A DNA stretch of 64,000 nucleotides, taken from Trichoderma breve. Taxonomy: Eukaryota; Ascomycota; Sordariomycetes; Hypocreales; Hypocreaceae. The translations under genes were made by a program, and so were the position numbers. The notes under the pieces were generated by a model. The model was not told the DNA's origin, did no database searches, and was given only the letters and a program-made list of their open reading frames with translations. Position 1 is the stretch's first letter, and each line of letters starts with the position of its first letter. The DNA lies in assembly GCF_028502605.1 (NCBI RefSeq), contig NC_079235.1, positions 4,526,001 through 4,590,000 on the forward strand. The letters run 5' to 3'. Shown in pieces: positions 55,965-64,000 of this stretch.

Positions 55965-57705
55965 ATGACACTTCCCCAAACGAGATTATTTTCTCCTCAA
56001 GCACTACTCCGGAATACCCAAAGCCAGCAGTTTATCCGAACGATTGCTTCAATGGCTACTGATGCACCTAGTTTCCCATTTCGGCGAGCTTCTGGCATGG
56101 AGCCACCAGCCGAGTTCGCACGGTTAAGGGCTGCTGATCCAGTATCTAGAGTTAAGCTTTTTGATGGGAGCTTGGCTTGGCTGGTCACCAAATACAAGGA
56201 CGTAATTACTGTTGCAACCGATGAAAGGCTCTCCAAGGTAAGGAATGATCATGAAAAGATTACAAGTAACATTCCAAGGTTATTAACGACCGGCTAATCG
56301 CTAGATCCGGACACGCCCTGGCTTCCCCGAGTTGGGTGCTGGTGGCAAAGAGGCGGCCAAAGCGAAGCCAACATTCGTTGACATGGACCCTCCGGACCAT
56401 ATGCATCAAAGGTAAGTGTTTCAATACTCCGTAGTTTAATGGAAACTAATGTCAATTCCTCGGCAGGAGCATGGTTGAGTCGATATTCTCTGCTGACCAT
56501 ATCAAGGAGCTGCAGCCATATATTCAGAAGACGGTGGATGATCTCCTTGGTTCTCTGAAAGCTAAGGGTTGCGCTGATGGCCCTGTTGATTTGATTAAAG
56601 AGTTTGCATTGCCAGTTCCATCATACGTGAGTCAAGCGCATCTAGAGAAAATAGCCCACCATTGACTGTCTGTAAGATTATCTATACCATCCTCGGCGTG
56701 CCGTTCCACGATCTCGAATATCTTACCCAGCAGAATGCCATACGAACCAACGGAAGCTCTACGGCGCGCGAGGCATCTGCCGCAAACCAGTTTGTTCTCT
56801 CTCTTTCTTTCACTCTCTAGTCAGCAGACGTGGGGCAACTTCATTGTGACTGACAATGACAAACCTAGGGGGTTACTCGATTATCTTGCCAAATTAGTGG
56901 ATCAGAGGATCCAAGAGCCTAAGGATGACCTCATTAGTAAACTCGTTGTGGAACAAGTAAAACCTGGGAACATTGAAAGGGCAGATGCCGTGCAAATAGC
57001 CTTCTTGCTACTCGTGGCAGGAAATGCTACTATGGTCAACATGATTGCATTGGTACGAGCCATCTCACATCTCCCCATTGCATCCCAATTGAATGTAGCG
57101 ATTTGTGGCTAATGAAGTTCACAGGGAGTTGTGACTTTGTTCCAGCATCCTGACCAGCTTGCGCAATTGAAAGCTGATCCTTCACTCGCCCCTGCATTTG
57201 TGGAAGAGCTATGCCGATATCACACAGCTTCGGCACTGGCAATTAAACGAACTGCTAAAGTTGACATTGAGATTGGCGGCAAGGTATTTTACTGACGAAA
57301 TAAAGATTTGGATGCTCATTAATGCTGACATTTGACATTTAAACTAGCTTATTAAAGCTAATGAGGGCATCATTGCTTCCAATCAATCCGCGAACCGTGA
57401 CGCCGACATCTTCGCAAATCCAGACGAATTTAATATGAATCGCAAATGGCCTAATGAAGATGCTCTTGGATTTGGATACGGCGACCATCGTTGCATCGCT
57501 GAGACTCTTGCAAAAACCGAATTGGCAACCGTCTTCTGTAAGTGCAAAACCACACCGGTGTATGGAAATTATGTGCTCATAAGCGTTTATAGCTACACTT
57601 TTTAAAGAACTGCCCAACCTAGAGCTTTCAGTGCCAATCAGCAAAATCAACTTTACGCCATTACATAAAGATGTTGGAATCGAGGATTTGCCGGTAGTTT
57701 TCTAA
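55965..57705 (+). CDS. CYP55: Nitric oxide reductase cytochrome P450 (P450nor, CYP55 family), 432 aa
   Basis: Soluble fungal P450 that reduces 2 NO to N2O with electrons taken directly from NADH or NADPH; fungal denitrification and NO detoxification. Eight exons: 55965-56237, 56305-56411, 56467-56626, 56677-56789, 56869-57052, 57125-57283, 57348-57537 and 57593-57705, total 1299 nt. The body is highly typical of CYP55: [67 protein letters not shown], and the heme motif [11 protein letters not shown] with Cys381. Two starts are possible: the ATG at 55965 gives a basic, Arg-rich presequence ([10 protein letters not shown]) like a mitochondrial leader, and the ATG at 56052 gives the cytosolic form, in which the heme ligand is Cys352, the number known for Fusarium P450nor. 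Intron 2 contains a TACTCCGTA motif. Confidence 0.93.
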
Positions 57706-58014
57706 GGTGGAAGCCATTAGAGCTCAGCATCGAAGCAACAATTCAGACCAGCAACATACTCCACTTAATCATAGACTGTAGTGTTTCACGGGTCAGCAAT
57801 TGTACCTGCGTGACGAAGGCCTTCTTAACAGTGCCGTCTAAGTAGTTGACTATTATTACCGATCATTCTACAAGTGTCTATGTAGCATTGGTCTTGTATC
57901 AGTAAAATCCGAATTAAAAAATGCATCTGTCTAATCCTTGTGGCTGGAAGTAGTCTCAAATACCCAGAGAATCTCTCAAATACCCAATATAATTTCTCAA
58001 ACACACAGAACCTC
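57706..58014. other. Convergent intergenic region
   Basis: About 310 bp between the P450nor and APH-family 3' ends. Apart from the short repeat array that starts at 57954 and runs into the APH gene end, nothing is seen. Confidence 0.45.
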
Positions 58015-58027
58015 TCAAATACCCAGA
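57954..58027 (+). repeat. Four imperfect copies of a 15-bp repeat
   Basis: Copies of TCTCAAATACCCAGA start at about 57954, 57974, 57995 and 58013 (period 18-21 bp). The first and fourth are identical, the second differs at its end and the third carries substitutions. The fourth overlaps the stop codon of the APH-family gene (58015-58017), so the array may affect its 3' end. It is a minisatellite-like repeat, not a CRISPR. Confidence 0.75.
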
Positions 58028-59199
58028 ATCTTCAGCTGGGATTCAAGAGTGGCGCGCCAGCTAGGCACCCTGTCTTCCTTCTGACCCCGTGGGCGCACTT
58101 CCACGATTGCACGCAGGTAATTAATTGCTTCTTGCATGGCGCCCTGCATTACTGAGTTTGGTCTTGTCTCCTCTATCAGTGAGCTTAATCCCCGTGCGGC
58201 GCAACGTTCTGTAAACAAGGTCTTAAGGCGATCTCTCTCTGCCATGGCTCCTTCAGAGTACTGGCCATTCCAAAGAAATGCCCCAACAGGATTCCAGCGG
58301 GTTGCAGGTACAATGCTAGAGAATTCCCAGTCCAGAATCCCAGTAATAAGGCCGGTCTCTTCATCGCACATGATATTTGCAAAATGTAAGTCTTTGTGCG
58401 CTAGGAAATATCTGGTTTTATTGAGCTCCGGGAACTCAGATAGGATATCAACAAAAAGATCGAGGCGTGGCAGCATATCTCGCATATCTGCCAATGATGG
58501 ATGAAGGCGAATTGCATGTTGATAAACACGCACCATCGCGGCGATGTAATCGGTGTAGCATTCGTAAGGACCAGTAATATTGAGCGATTGGACTGACTCC
58601 GACTCAGGCCAGTATTTGACCACATCAGGCTGCTGCCAGAACGTCTCCTCAACTATAGGTCCCGGGACAATGTTGCCGTCATGGTCGAATTGAAGGCCGG
58701 ACACACCATCCCAAGAGATTGCATGGATTTGCTGTACGACGTCTACCAACTGATTGATGAGACTGTCAAGCAGCTGTGGCGGGAGTCGATCATAAATCTC
58801 GCTAACCGCGACGCCAGGGAGTCGCTGTAGAAGAGTGAATTCGTGACCCAGTGGATTATTGGTGCTGGCATCATAACGTATGACTTTGGCTACAGGCAAT
58901 TGAGTATTTTGCTGCAGCCAAGTCATCGTTGCGACTTCGTTGACGGTCTTCATGCGGGGTAGGTGATGGCCGGAGATGCGCAGGATAAGTTCAACACAAT
59001 CCTTGTTGGACCGTGAAAGCATCGGAAAAGCGGCATCGGCCACTTCGGTCGCGAAAGAAACGACATAGATCGAATGATACTCCGCTGTGGTAGACAAAGC
59101 GGATACCGACTGCGGCGGCGGTAGGTTGAGGAATGCAAAAAGAGCCCGTATGGTGTCCTCCGATATGGTCAGCGGAAGATGGTCTTTGGGAGAGCCCAT
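58015..59199 (-). CDS. Aminoglycoside phosphotransferase (APH)-family kinase-like protein, 394 aa
   Basis: Kinase-fold protein of the APH/choline-kinase superfamily; fungal members act on small molecules or proteins and are rarely antibiotic-resistance enzymes. Single exon. The ATP-lobe includes VELILRISGHHLP and TWLQQNTQLPVAKV. The catalytic loop is FLAHKDLHFANIM with His268, Asp270 and Asn275, and the metal-binding DFG-equivalent is ILDWEF with Asp290. An adjacent Trp-rich segment and a helical C-terminus complete the fold. Start ATG at 59199; the stop lies inside a short repeat array. It is divergent from the S33 peptidase pseudogene and convergent with P450nor. Substrate unknown. Confidence 0.85.
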   Translation of the reverse strand: MGSPKDHLPLTISEDTIRALFAFLNLPPPQSVSALSTTAEYHSIYVVSFATEVADAAFPMLSRSNKDCVELILRISGHHLPRMKTVNEVATMTWLQQNTQLPVAKVIRYDASTNNPLGHEFTLLQRLPGVAVSEIYDRLPPQLLDSLINQLVDVVQQIHAISWDGVSGLQFDHDGNIVPGPIVEETFWQQPDVVKYWPESESVQSLNITGPYECYTDYIAAMVRVYQHAIRLHPSLADMRDMLPRLDLFVDILSEFPELNKTRYFLAHKDLHFANIMCDEETGLITGILDWEFSSIVPATRWNPVGAFLWNGQYSEGAMAERDRLKTLFTERCAARGLSSLIEETRPNSVMQGAMQEAINYLRAIVEVRPRGQKEDRVPSWRATLESQLKILGI

Positions 59200-59596
59200 A
59201 ACTGCACGAACGCGATGGACACTCTCTCAGTTTTGCGCAGCTCAATGATCACGAAAACGAAATAGAAAAACGCGAAGCAGGGATGAGTTGCTCAAGTTGC
59301 TAACGTACTGGCAAAAGATCAGCAGAGTCTTTAGGTTGACTTCTCCTCGCTTCAAAGTAGCTGAGAGGAGCCAGCATCTCCCCGCTTTTCAGTTAGATTC
59401 TATGCCAACCAACGCGTTCATCGTCACTGCCTATGATAGTGTGGTCTCTTTGGTGCCGGTTTCACGTATCTTATCTTCTTACGGAATATACCTAAGCTGA
59501 TCCTATTTGCTCCTTTGCATTTTATTTTTCTCTTTTCCCTCATTTTTTCTTTCTTTCTTTCTTCTTCTTCTTCTTTTTAATTTTTTTTTTAAAAAA
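59200..59596. promoter_or_regulatory. Divergent promoter with long CT-rich tract
   Basis: 397 bp between divergent starts. The right end (59511-59597) is a long pyrimidine-rich tract (CTTT and TTC repeats) ending in a T-run and AAAAAAATG. Such CT tracts are common in promoters and 5' leaders of strongly expressed fungal genes. The gene it serves, however, is a pseudogene. Confidence 0.45.
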
Positions 59597-61511
59597 ATGC
59601 GTGCAGTCATAGGGGTTGCCCTGAATAACCTCGCCGTCTTGGCTGCAGCCAGCTATGCTCACAGCAAATTTGATTGGGCGAGTATCAGCCCTTCTAAAGA
59701 TCTCATCTATCATGACTGCTTTGATGGCTTTAAATGCGCCCGTCTAATCGCCCCATTGGATTATAAGAATGATAGCGACTTGCGAACTGTCGCTATTGCC
59801 ATGATCAAGTTACCAGCCGTCGTATCAGACGATGATAGGGCATTTGCAGGCTCCGTCACTAACCTGGGCGGCCCTGGAGGAGCAGGCTTTGGTTTTATAC
59901 TAAGGGCCGGGAAAGGTTTACGAGATGTCCTCGACAAGCCCGGCCTTCGCCACTACGAAATCGTTTCATTTGACCCTCGTGGTATTGGCAATAGTTGGCC
60001 TCGCGCTAACTGATTCGTACATGACACGCTGCGCCGTGATGCCATCTCCTCAGAGCTGCGAGGCCGGGGACCTCTCGACTGCCGTGGAGGCACCAACGTG
60101 CCTTACATCCTTGCGATCCAAAAGGCTATCGATCTTCTATGCCAGCACGTAGAAGCGAATGGTATCAACGGCGGCCAGATTATGGCTTACATGGGTACAC
60201 CTAATGTTGCCCACGACATGGTTCACATGGTGGACAAGATTGCAGAACTCCGGGTCCGCGATGCCATTTATCGAAAGAGCGGCGGCGATAATGTAGAAGA
60301 CTATGTAGAACTAAAACGGGAAATAAACGAAGGAGACGACGATATTCCTCGATTGCAGTATATCGGCTACTCCTACGGCACAGTCTTCGGAATCTACTTT
60401 GCGTCCTTGTTTCCAGGTCGTGTTGGAAGGATTGCTCTCGACGGCGTGGTCGATGTTAATGATTACTCTTCAAGACCTGTACGTGATAGTTGCGTGTGGT
60501 TGGAATTCAAATTAATTCATTGAAGTTCGCTGATGTGGATTTAGGGCTGGATGACCAACCTTGTAGATACAGATGAAATTGCCGACCGATTTTTCAGCGG
60601 ATGCCATGAAGTTGGCCGCAAGATCTGCGCCCTCTCCCGCAATGGCGACAAGTCAGACGCCTCAATTAAAAGTCACTTCTCCTCGTGGCTATCAAAGCTA
60701 GATGAAGAACTAATCTCCACAATCGGTCGTTCTGGTGAGATAATTGTTATTAGGAGCCAGGATATTCGCGAGATGCTGGGCGCGGCGCTCTACAGGCCTC
60801 GCAGCTCCTTTATAATCCTTGCCACAGCACTCGACGGTGCTATGGGTGGAGATACTGCCGCCATTGTAAAGATTCTGTTTCAACGCCACATTCCTCATCT
60901 AAATGACGTCTGCGCTATCAACGACACTGGTCCAGACTCGGAAACTTACCTGCAAGAAGGTACTGCCAGCGTGCTCTGCGCTGATGGGGATAGTGTATCG
61001 GACTATGATATTGCATGGTGGAAGCAGTATATTAATCGACAGATCAACACATCATCTATCTTTGGTGCCTACTGGTCTAATATCCGAATGGCGTGCAACT
61101 CCTAGAACTTCCGGCCTAATTGGATTTTTAAAGGACCATTCACAACTCCTCCAGTTATACATTCCGCCTCCGGAAATCCTATTTCTGGTCACCCCTGCCG
61201 CCCCCATCCTGTTCATATCAAACCGCCTCGATCCCGTAACTCCCCTCAACGCCGCGCGTGCTATGGCCTCCAAACACCCTGGAGCGGGCCTTATAATCAC
61301 GGAGGGGCTTGGACACGGTACTATGGGCACCAGTGATAGTGTATGTCTGCACAGTTATGTGGCCGATTATTTTGACAGTGGCGTTGTGCCGGCCGGTGAG
61401 GCTACGTGTATACCGGATTGCGGTCCTTGGGATATAGACTGTAAGACTTTTGGGGTCGAAATTATGCCTGATAATAGCCGTGGCTATGGTAGAGGCCCTT
61501 TAGCATTTTAA
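59597..61511 (+). pseudogene. Secreted S33 (tripeptidyl-aminopeptidase-like) peptidase, disrupted
   Basis: Decayed secreted serine peptidase of family S33 (TAP-like). A signal peptide (MRAVIGVALNNLAVLAAASYA) leads into the alpha/beta-hydrolase fold: NLGGPGGAGFGFIL, VSFDPRGIGNS, nucleophile IGYSYG, acid NRLDPVTP, and histidine GLGHGTM near the C-terminus. A 60 bp class intron (GTACGT at 60481 to TTTAG before 60546) is used. Three lesions break it: a TGA at 60011-60013 right after the PRAN segment, where the same frame continues with homologous-looking sequence; a TAG at 61103-61105 after MACNS, where the family usually has Trp; and a frameshift between about 61165 and 61190, since the correct ending (ILFISNRLDPVTP) is in the next frame. 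It looks like an intact gene otherwise, so decay is recent. Confidence 0.78.
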
Positions 61512-61643
61512 ATTAATCTTCACACAGATGTATATGTCCAGTAAGAGAAAGAGCATGCATCGCTTCTGTATCCTAGATGTAAGGCTAAAGCTCGAATAAT
61601 CCACAAATCAACAGGAACTTTTGATGACATAGCTCTTCATCCA

Positions 61644-64000
61644 TTAAAGCCTCTCTCGCCTTCTCCATGGAGCGTTCATATTACGCGGTCCTTTCAAGAC
61701 ACGTGGAGAGATCCAACTCTGGTCACTGGTGTTATTCGTTACAAGATTGACGAGGTATGCCTTCACCTGTGTTGGCATCCCAGCCATCCCCGCGGAGTCG
61801 ATCCACTGGGTGAAGTCGACTTTGGGAAAGCTCCCACCGTGTTGTCTCTCTAAATACAATCCAAGTTGATCCAATCGGACCCAGTCGTTCTCTGCGCCAC
61901 AATGGTTTCGATATTGCACTTGTGTTCTTCGAAGACCTTCTCTGCTCAGCGCGTCGACTGCGATGTCTTGAGCCACTTCGTCGATTCCCACAAACTGTAG
62001 CCATCTATCTACAGCTGGCATTCGAGGCACGCTCCTCAATCTTTCTGCAAAGTTCAGAATATTGTGCATAACGTCGAGTTGGGGCGCATCAGGTCCAACA
62101 ACATAGCTTGGCCTGTGTATGGTGATAGGCAACTTGGAAGAGACATGCGCATTTTCAAGATATTTCTCTGATGCCCACTTCGACGCAACATAACCATTTG
62201 CATTCGCTTGGGGTTGGGGTACAAGAAGTGACTCTTCGTATAGCTCACGCGTTCCAAGCTGAGCAACGCCAGCGGTTGAGACGAAATGGAAATGTGGCAG
62301 TGGCCTATCAGCAGAGTATTGTATGGCCATCCGTACGAGTGCTTTGGTCGAAAGAACATTGGCTGTACGAAGAGTCAAATAACCTCGAAGAAATGAGACG
62401 TCAGCCCCATTGTGAATGATCGCAGAAACTTTGGAAAAGATGTGCCTTGCAGTATCCTCGTTAAGCCCCAGGTCTGGGTCTCTCAGATCACCAGGGTGAA
62501 CTAAAACCTTTGGAGAGTCAATCAAGAGTTTTGAAGTATTTCGAACAGCGATACAGTGCACTGTTTCAACCACGCTGTCGTCAAGAAGCTTCTGCAGGAT
62601 GTGTCTGCCAAGAAATCCAGTTGCCCCAGTCAGCGCCACTGTAATTCCACCAGAGGTCTCATCAATTGGAACATGTTCTCTGAGGCCTGCCATGAGACTT
62701 GGGCTTATCTCTTTGAAAGCTACTTCGTCTTGCCAGTTGATATCGGCGATAGATTGATGGAAAATATCGCTTTCAGTAACCAAGGTGTCTAAGAGCATCG
62801 ACATCCCCTCCAGTGTACTCGCTTCGAACAACTTGGCTAATGGAAGGAGAACATCAAATTCTCTATGAACCTCGTTCTGTATACGTATAAGAAGAAGCGA
62901 GTTGCCACCAACCAGAAAGAAATCAGAGTCAAGCCCAATATCGTCCTCTGTCACGATACCGACGAGTACAGAAACCCAGATTTGCTTCATTTTATCTCTG
63001 GTAGAAGTCTTCGTTGGTCGTTCCCTAGAATGCCCGTGGTGATTTTCAACAAGTATGGTAGCCATTTTCCCCATAGTGCTAGCTTCGAATAAGTTCACCA
63101 AGGGGATATTTTGACCAATTTGCTCATGAATCTTGTTTTGAACTTTGATCAGCAATAATGAGTTGCCGCCTACAAGGAAGAAGTCAGAATTTTCGTCCAG
63201 AGCCTGTCCGGCGACGAGATCTCCCAAAGCGTCTCTCCATATTTCTTCAATGTCCCGCAAAAACTGTGTGTTTGTATTTCGTCGCGGGGAGGGTAATGCT
63301 TTAGAGATCTCTGCTGTCTTCTTTAGCGGCGACTTGGAGAGAAGTTTTCGATCAACCTTTCCATGATGGTTTAGAGGCATGGATGGCAAAGACACGACAA
63401 TTGACGGACGCATGTATTGTGGCAAAGCGAGATTAGAGATCATGGTTCGAAGCATGCCGTCGATAACGGGGCCGTTTGTGCCATACTTCTGTTGGATTTC
63501 GGTTGCAAGGACAACATGTGCAGCGAGGAAAGCAGAAGCGGCATCCTTGTCGTTTTGGTACCGAATATGAGCAATAGCCTCAAGAATATCCCCCTTGCCG
63601 ACAGCAAGCATTGCAGCTTCGACTTCTCGTAGCTCAAATCGCTGGCCTCGTAATTTGACTTGCGTATCGCCATTCATGCGGCCTAGTGCAACAAAGACGC
63701 CATCTTCTCTCATATACCCACGATCACCACTCAAATGAGCATGAGTCCATCCATTTGCGATAGCCCGATTGCCAGCAAGTATGTCCTGGGGAAATTTAGC
63801 TGCTGTAAGCTCTGATTGGTTGATATAGCCAGAAGCAACACCAGCTCCTCCAATGACGATCTGGCCCGGGACACCTGCGGGAAGCGGATGGTTGTCTCCA
63901 TCCATGATGTATACACTGTAATTAGGCAAGACCTTACCAATTGGTATGGAGGAGAGAGCTAAACTGGGGTCCCGATATGGAACTTCGTAGGCATGCGGGA
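61644..64000 (-). CDS. NRPS-like synthetase, partial: adenylation (C-terminal part)-T-T-reductase
   Basis: Minus-strand gene that runs off the right edge; the 5' part is outside. The visible 785 codons start inside an adenylation domain (PHAYEVPY, PIGKVLPNYSVYIMD, then core motifs A7-A10: SGDRGYMREDGVFVALGRMNGDTQVKLRGQRFELREVE and NHHGKVDRK). Two thiolation domains follow, both with the phosphopantetheine site DFFLVGGNSLLLI, and then a terminal thioester-reductase domain of the NAD(P)-binding_4 type (VALTGATGFLGRHILQKLL; NGYVASKWASEKYL with Tyr-x3-Lys). The layout A-T-T-R resembles fungal NRPS-like reductases that release an aldehyde or alcohol from an amino or aryl acid, and is similar to alpha-aminoadipate reductase, which has only one T. 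No intron is seen. No condensation domain is visible in this part. Confidence 0.85.
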   Translation of the reverse strand, partial: PHAYEVPYRDPSLALSSIPIGKVLPNYSVYIMDGDNHPLPAGVPGQIVIGGAGVASGYINQSELTAAKFPQDILAGNRAIANGWTHAHLSGDRGYMREDGVFVALGRMNGDTQVKLRGQRFELREVEAAMLAVGKGDILEAIAHIRYQNDKDAASAFLAAHVVLATEIQQKYGTNGPVIDGMLRTMISNLALPQYMRPSIVVSLPSMPLNHHGKVDRKLLSKSPLKKTAEISKALPSPRRNTNTQFLRDIEEIWRDALGDLVAGQALDENSDFFLVGGNSLLLIKVQNKIHEQIGQNIPLVNLFEASTMGKMATILVENHHGHSRERPTKTSTRDKMKQIWVSVLVGIVTEDDIGLDSDFFLVGGNSLLLIRIQNEVHREFDVLLPLAKLFEASTLEGMSMLLDTLVTESDIFHQSIADINWQDEVAFKEISPSLMAGLREHVPIDETSGGITVALTGATGFLGRHILQKLLDDSVVETVHCIAVRNTSKLLIDSPKVLVHPGDLRDPDLGLNEDTARHIFSKVSAIIHNGADVSFLRGYLTLRTANVLSTKALVRMAIQYSADRPLPHFHFVSTAGVAQLGTRELYEESLLVPQPQANANGYVASKWASEKYLENAHVSSKLPITIHRPSYVVGPDAPQLDVMHNILNFAERLRSVPRMPAVDRWLQFVGIDEVAQDIAVDALSREGLRRTQVQYRNHCGAENDWVRLDQLGLYLERQHGGSFPKVDFTQWIDSAGMAGMPTQVKAYLVNLVTNNTSDQSWISPRVLKGPRNMNAPWRRRERL

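Noticed and set aside
57954..58027. CRISPR-like array
   Set aside because: Repeats are 15 bp with 3-6 bp spacers, differ from each other, and the genome is eukaryotic. It is a minisatellite.
60011..60013. TGA in the S33 peptidase read as selenocysteine or programmed read-through
   Set aside because: Fungi of this group lack selenocysteine machinery, and two further lesions (TAG and frameshift) occur in the same gene, so plain decay is simpler.

Overview
The window is nuclear DNA of a filamentous ascomycete (Pezizomycotina). Evidence for this is the many 50-110 bp GT-AG introns with CTAAC/CTGAC-type branch sites, Zn(II)2Cys6 regulators, a siderophore-type MFS transporter, an SAT4/PTH11-type rhodopsin-domain membrane protein, a GH18 chitinase with a fungal CBM1, and a CYP55 (P450nor) nitric oxide reductase. 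A sordariomycete, perhaps Hypocreales, fits best, but that is inference from gene content. I see no rRNA, tRNA, CRISPR or intact transposon. I rebuilt gene models by hand from splice sites and reading-frame continuity; spans run from start codon to stop codon and exons are listed in each entry.

Layout. (1) 1-9.5 kb: a C6 transcription factor (minus), a 995-residue ankyrin protein (minus), a 2.8 kb gene-poor stretch with a possible decayed secreted-protein gene, and an F-box-like gene (plus). (2) 9.8-30.8 kb: a run that reads like a catabolic cluster. It holds an SDR, a C6 regulator, two ACS/DAL5-type MFS permeases (one at each end), an alpha/beta hydrolase with an N-terminal SCP2-like region, a mitochondrial tricarboxylate-type carrier, a tricarballylate-dehydrogenase-like flavoprotein, an AttM/AiiA-like metallo-lactonase divergent from a succinate-semialdehyde-dehydrogenase-like ALDH (broken by a frameshift and a loop deletion), and a secreted serine beta-lactamase-like protein. 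(3) 31-44 kb: a secreted S51 cyanophycinase-like protein, a siderophore transporter, a formamidase, a secreted chitinase with CBM1, a decayed C6 transcription factor and a GST. (4) 44-47 kb: gene-poor DNA with short repeats. (5) 47-58 kb: an alpha/beta hydrolase, an SAT4 membrane protein, an enoyl-CoA hydratase-like protein, an F-box-like protein and P450nor with dual (mitochondrial/cytosolic) starts. (6) 58-64 kb: an APH-family kinase, an S33 secreted peptidase pseudogene with two stop codons and a frameshift, and the 3' part of an NRPS-like A-T-T-R synthetase running off the right edge.

How the genes may work together (inference). In region 2, an outer permease and the lactonase/hydrolases could import and open a lactone, lactam or ester. 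The SDR and ALDH would oxidise the released alcohol or aldehyde to a dicarboxylate. The TcuA-like flavoprotein and the mitochondrial carrier could feed a tricarboxylate into the TCA cycle. The C6 protein at 11.4-13.6 kb is the natural candidate regulator. The ALDH lesion suggests the route may be decaying in this strain, or that the assembly has an error there.

Across the window the 9-mer TACTCCGTA (or its complement) occurs at least eight times, always outside coding exons. Decayed genes (C6 factor, S33 peptidase, ALDH) point to recent gene loss in this accessory region.
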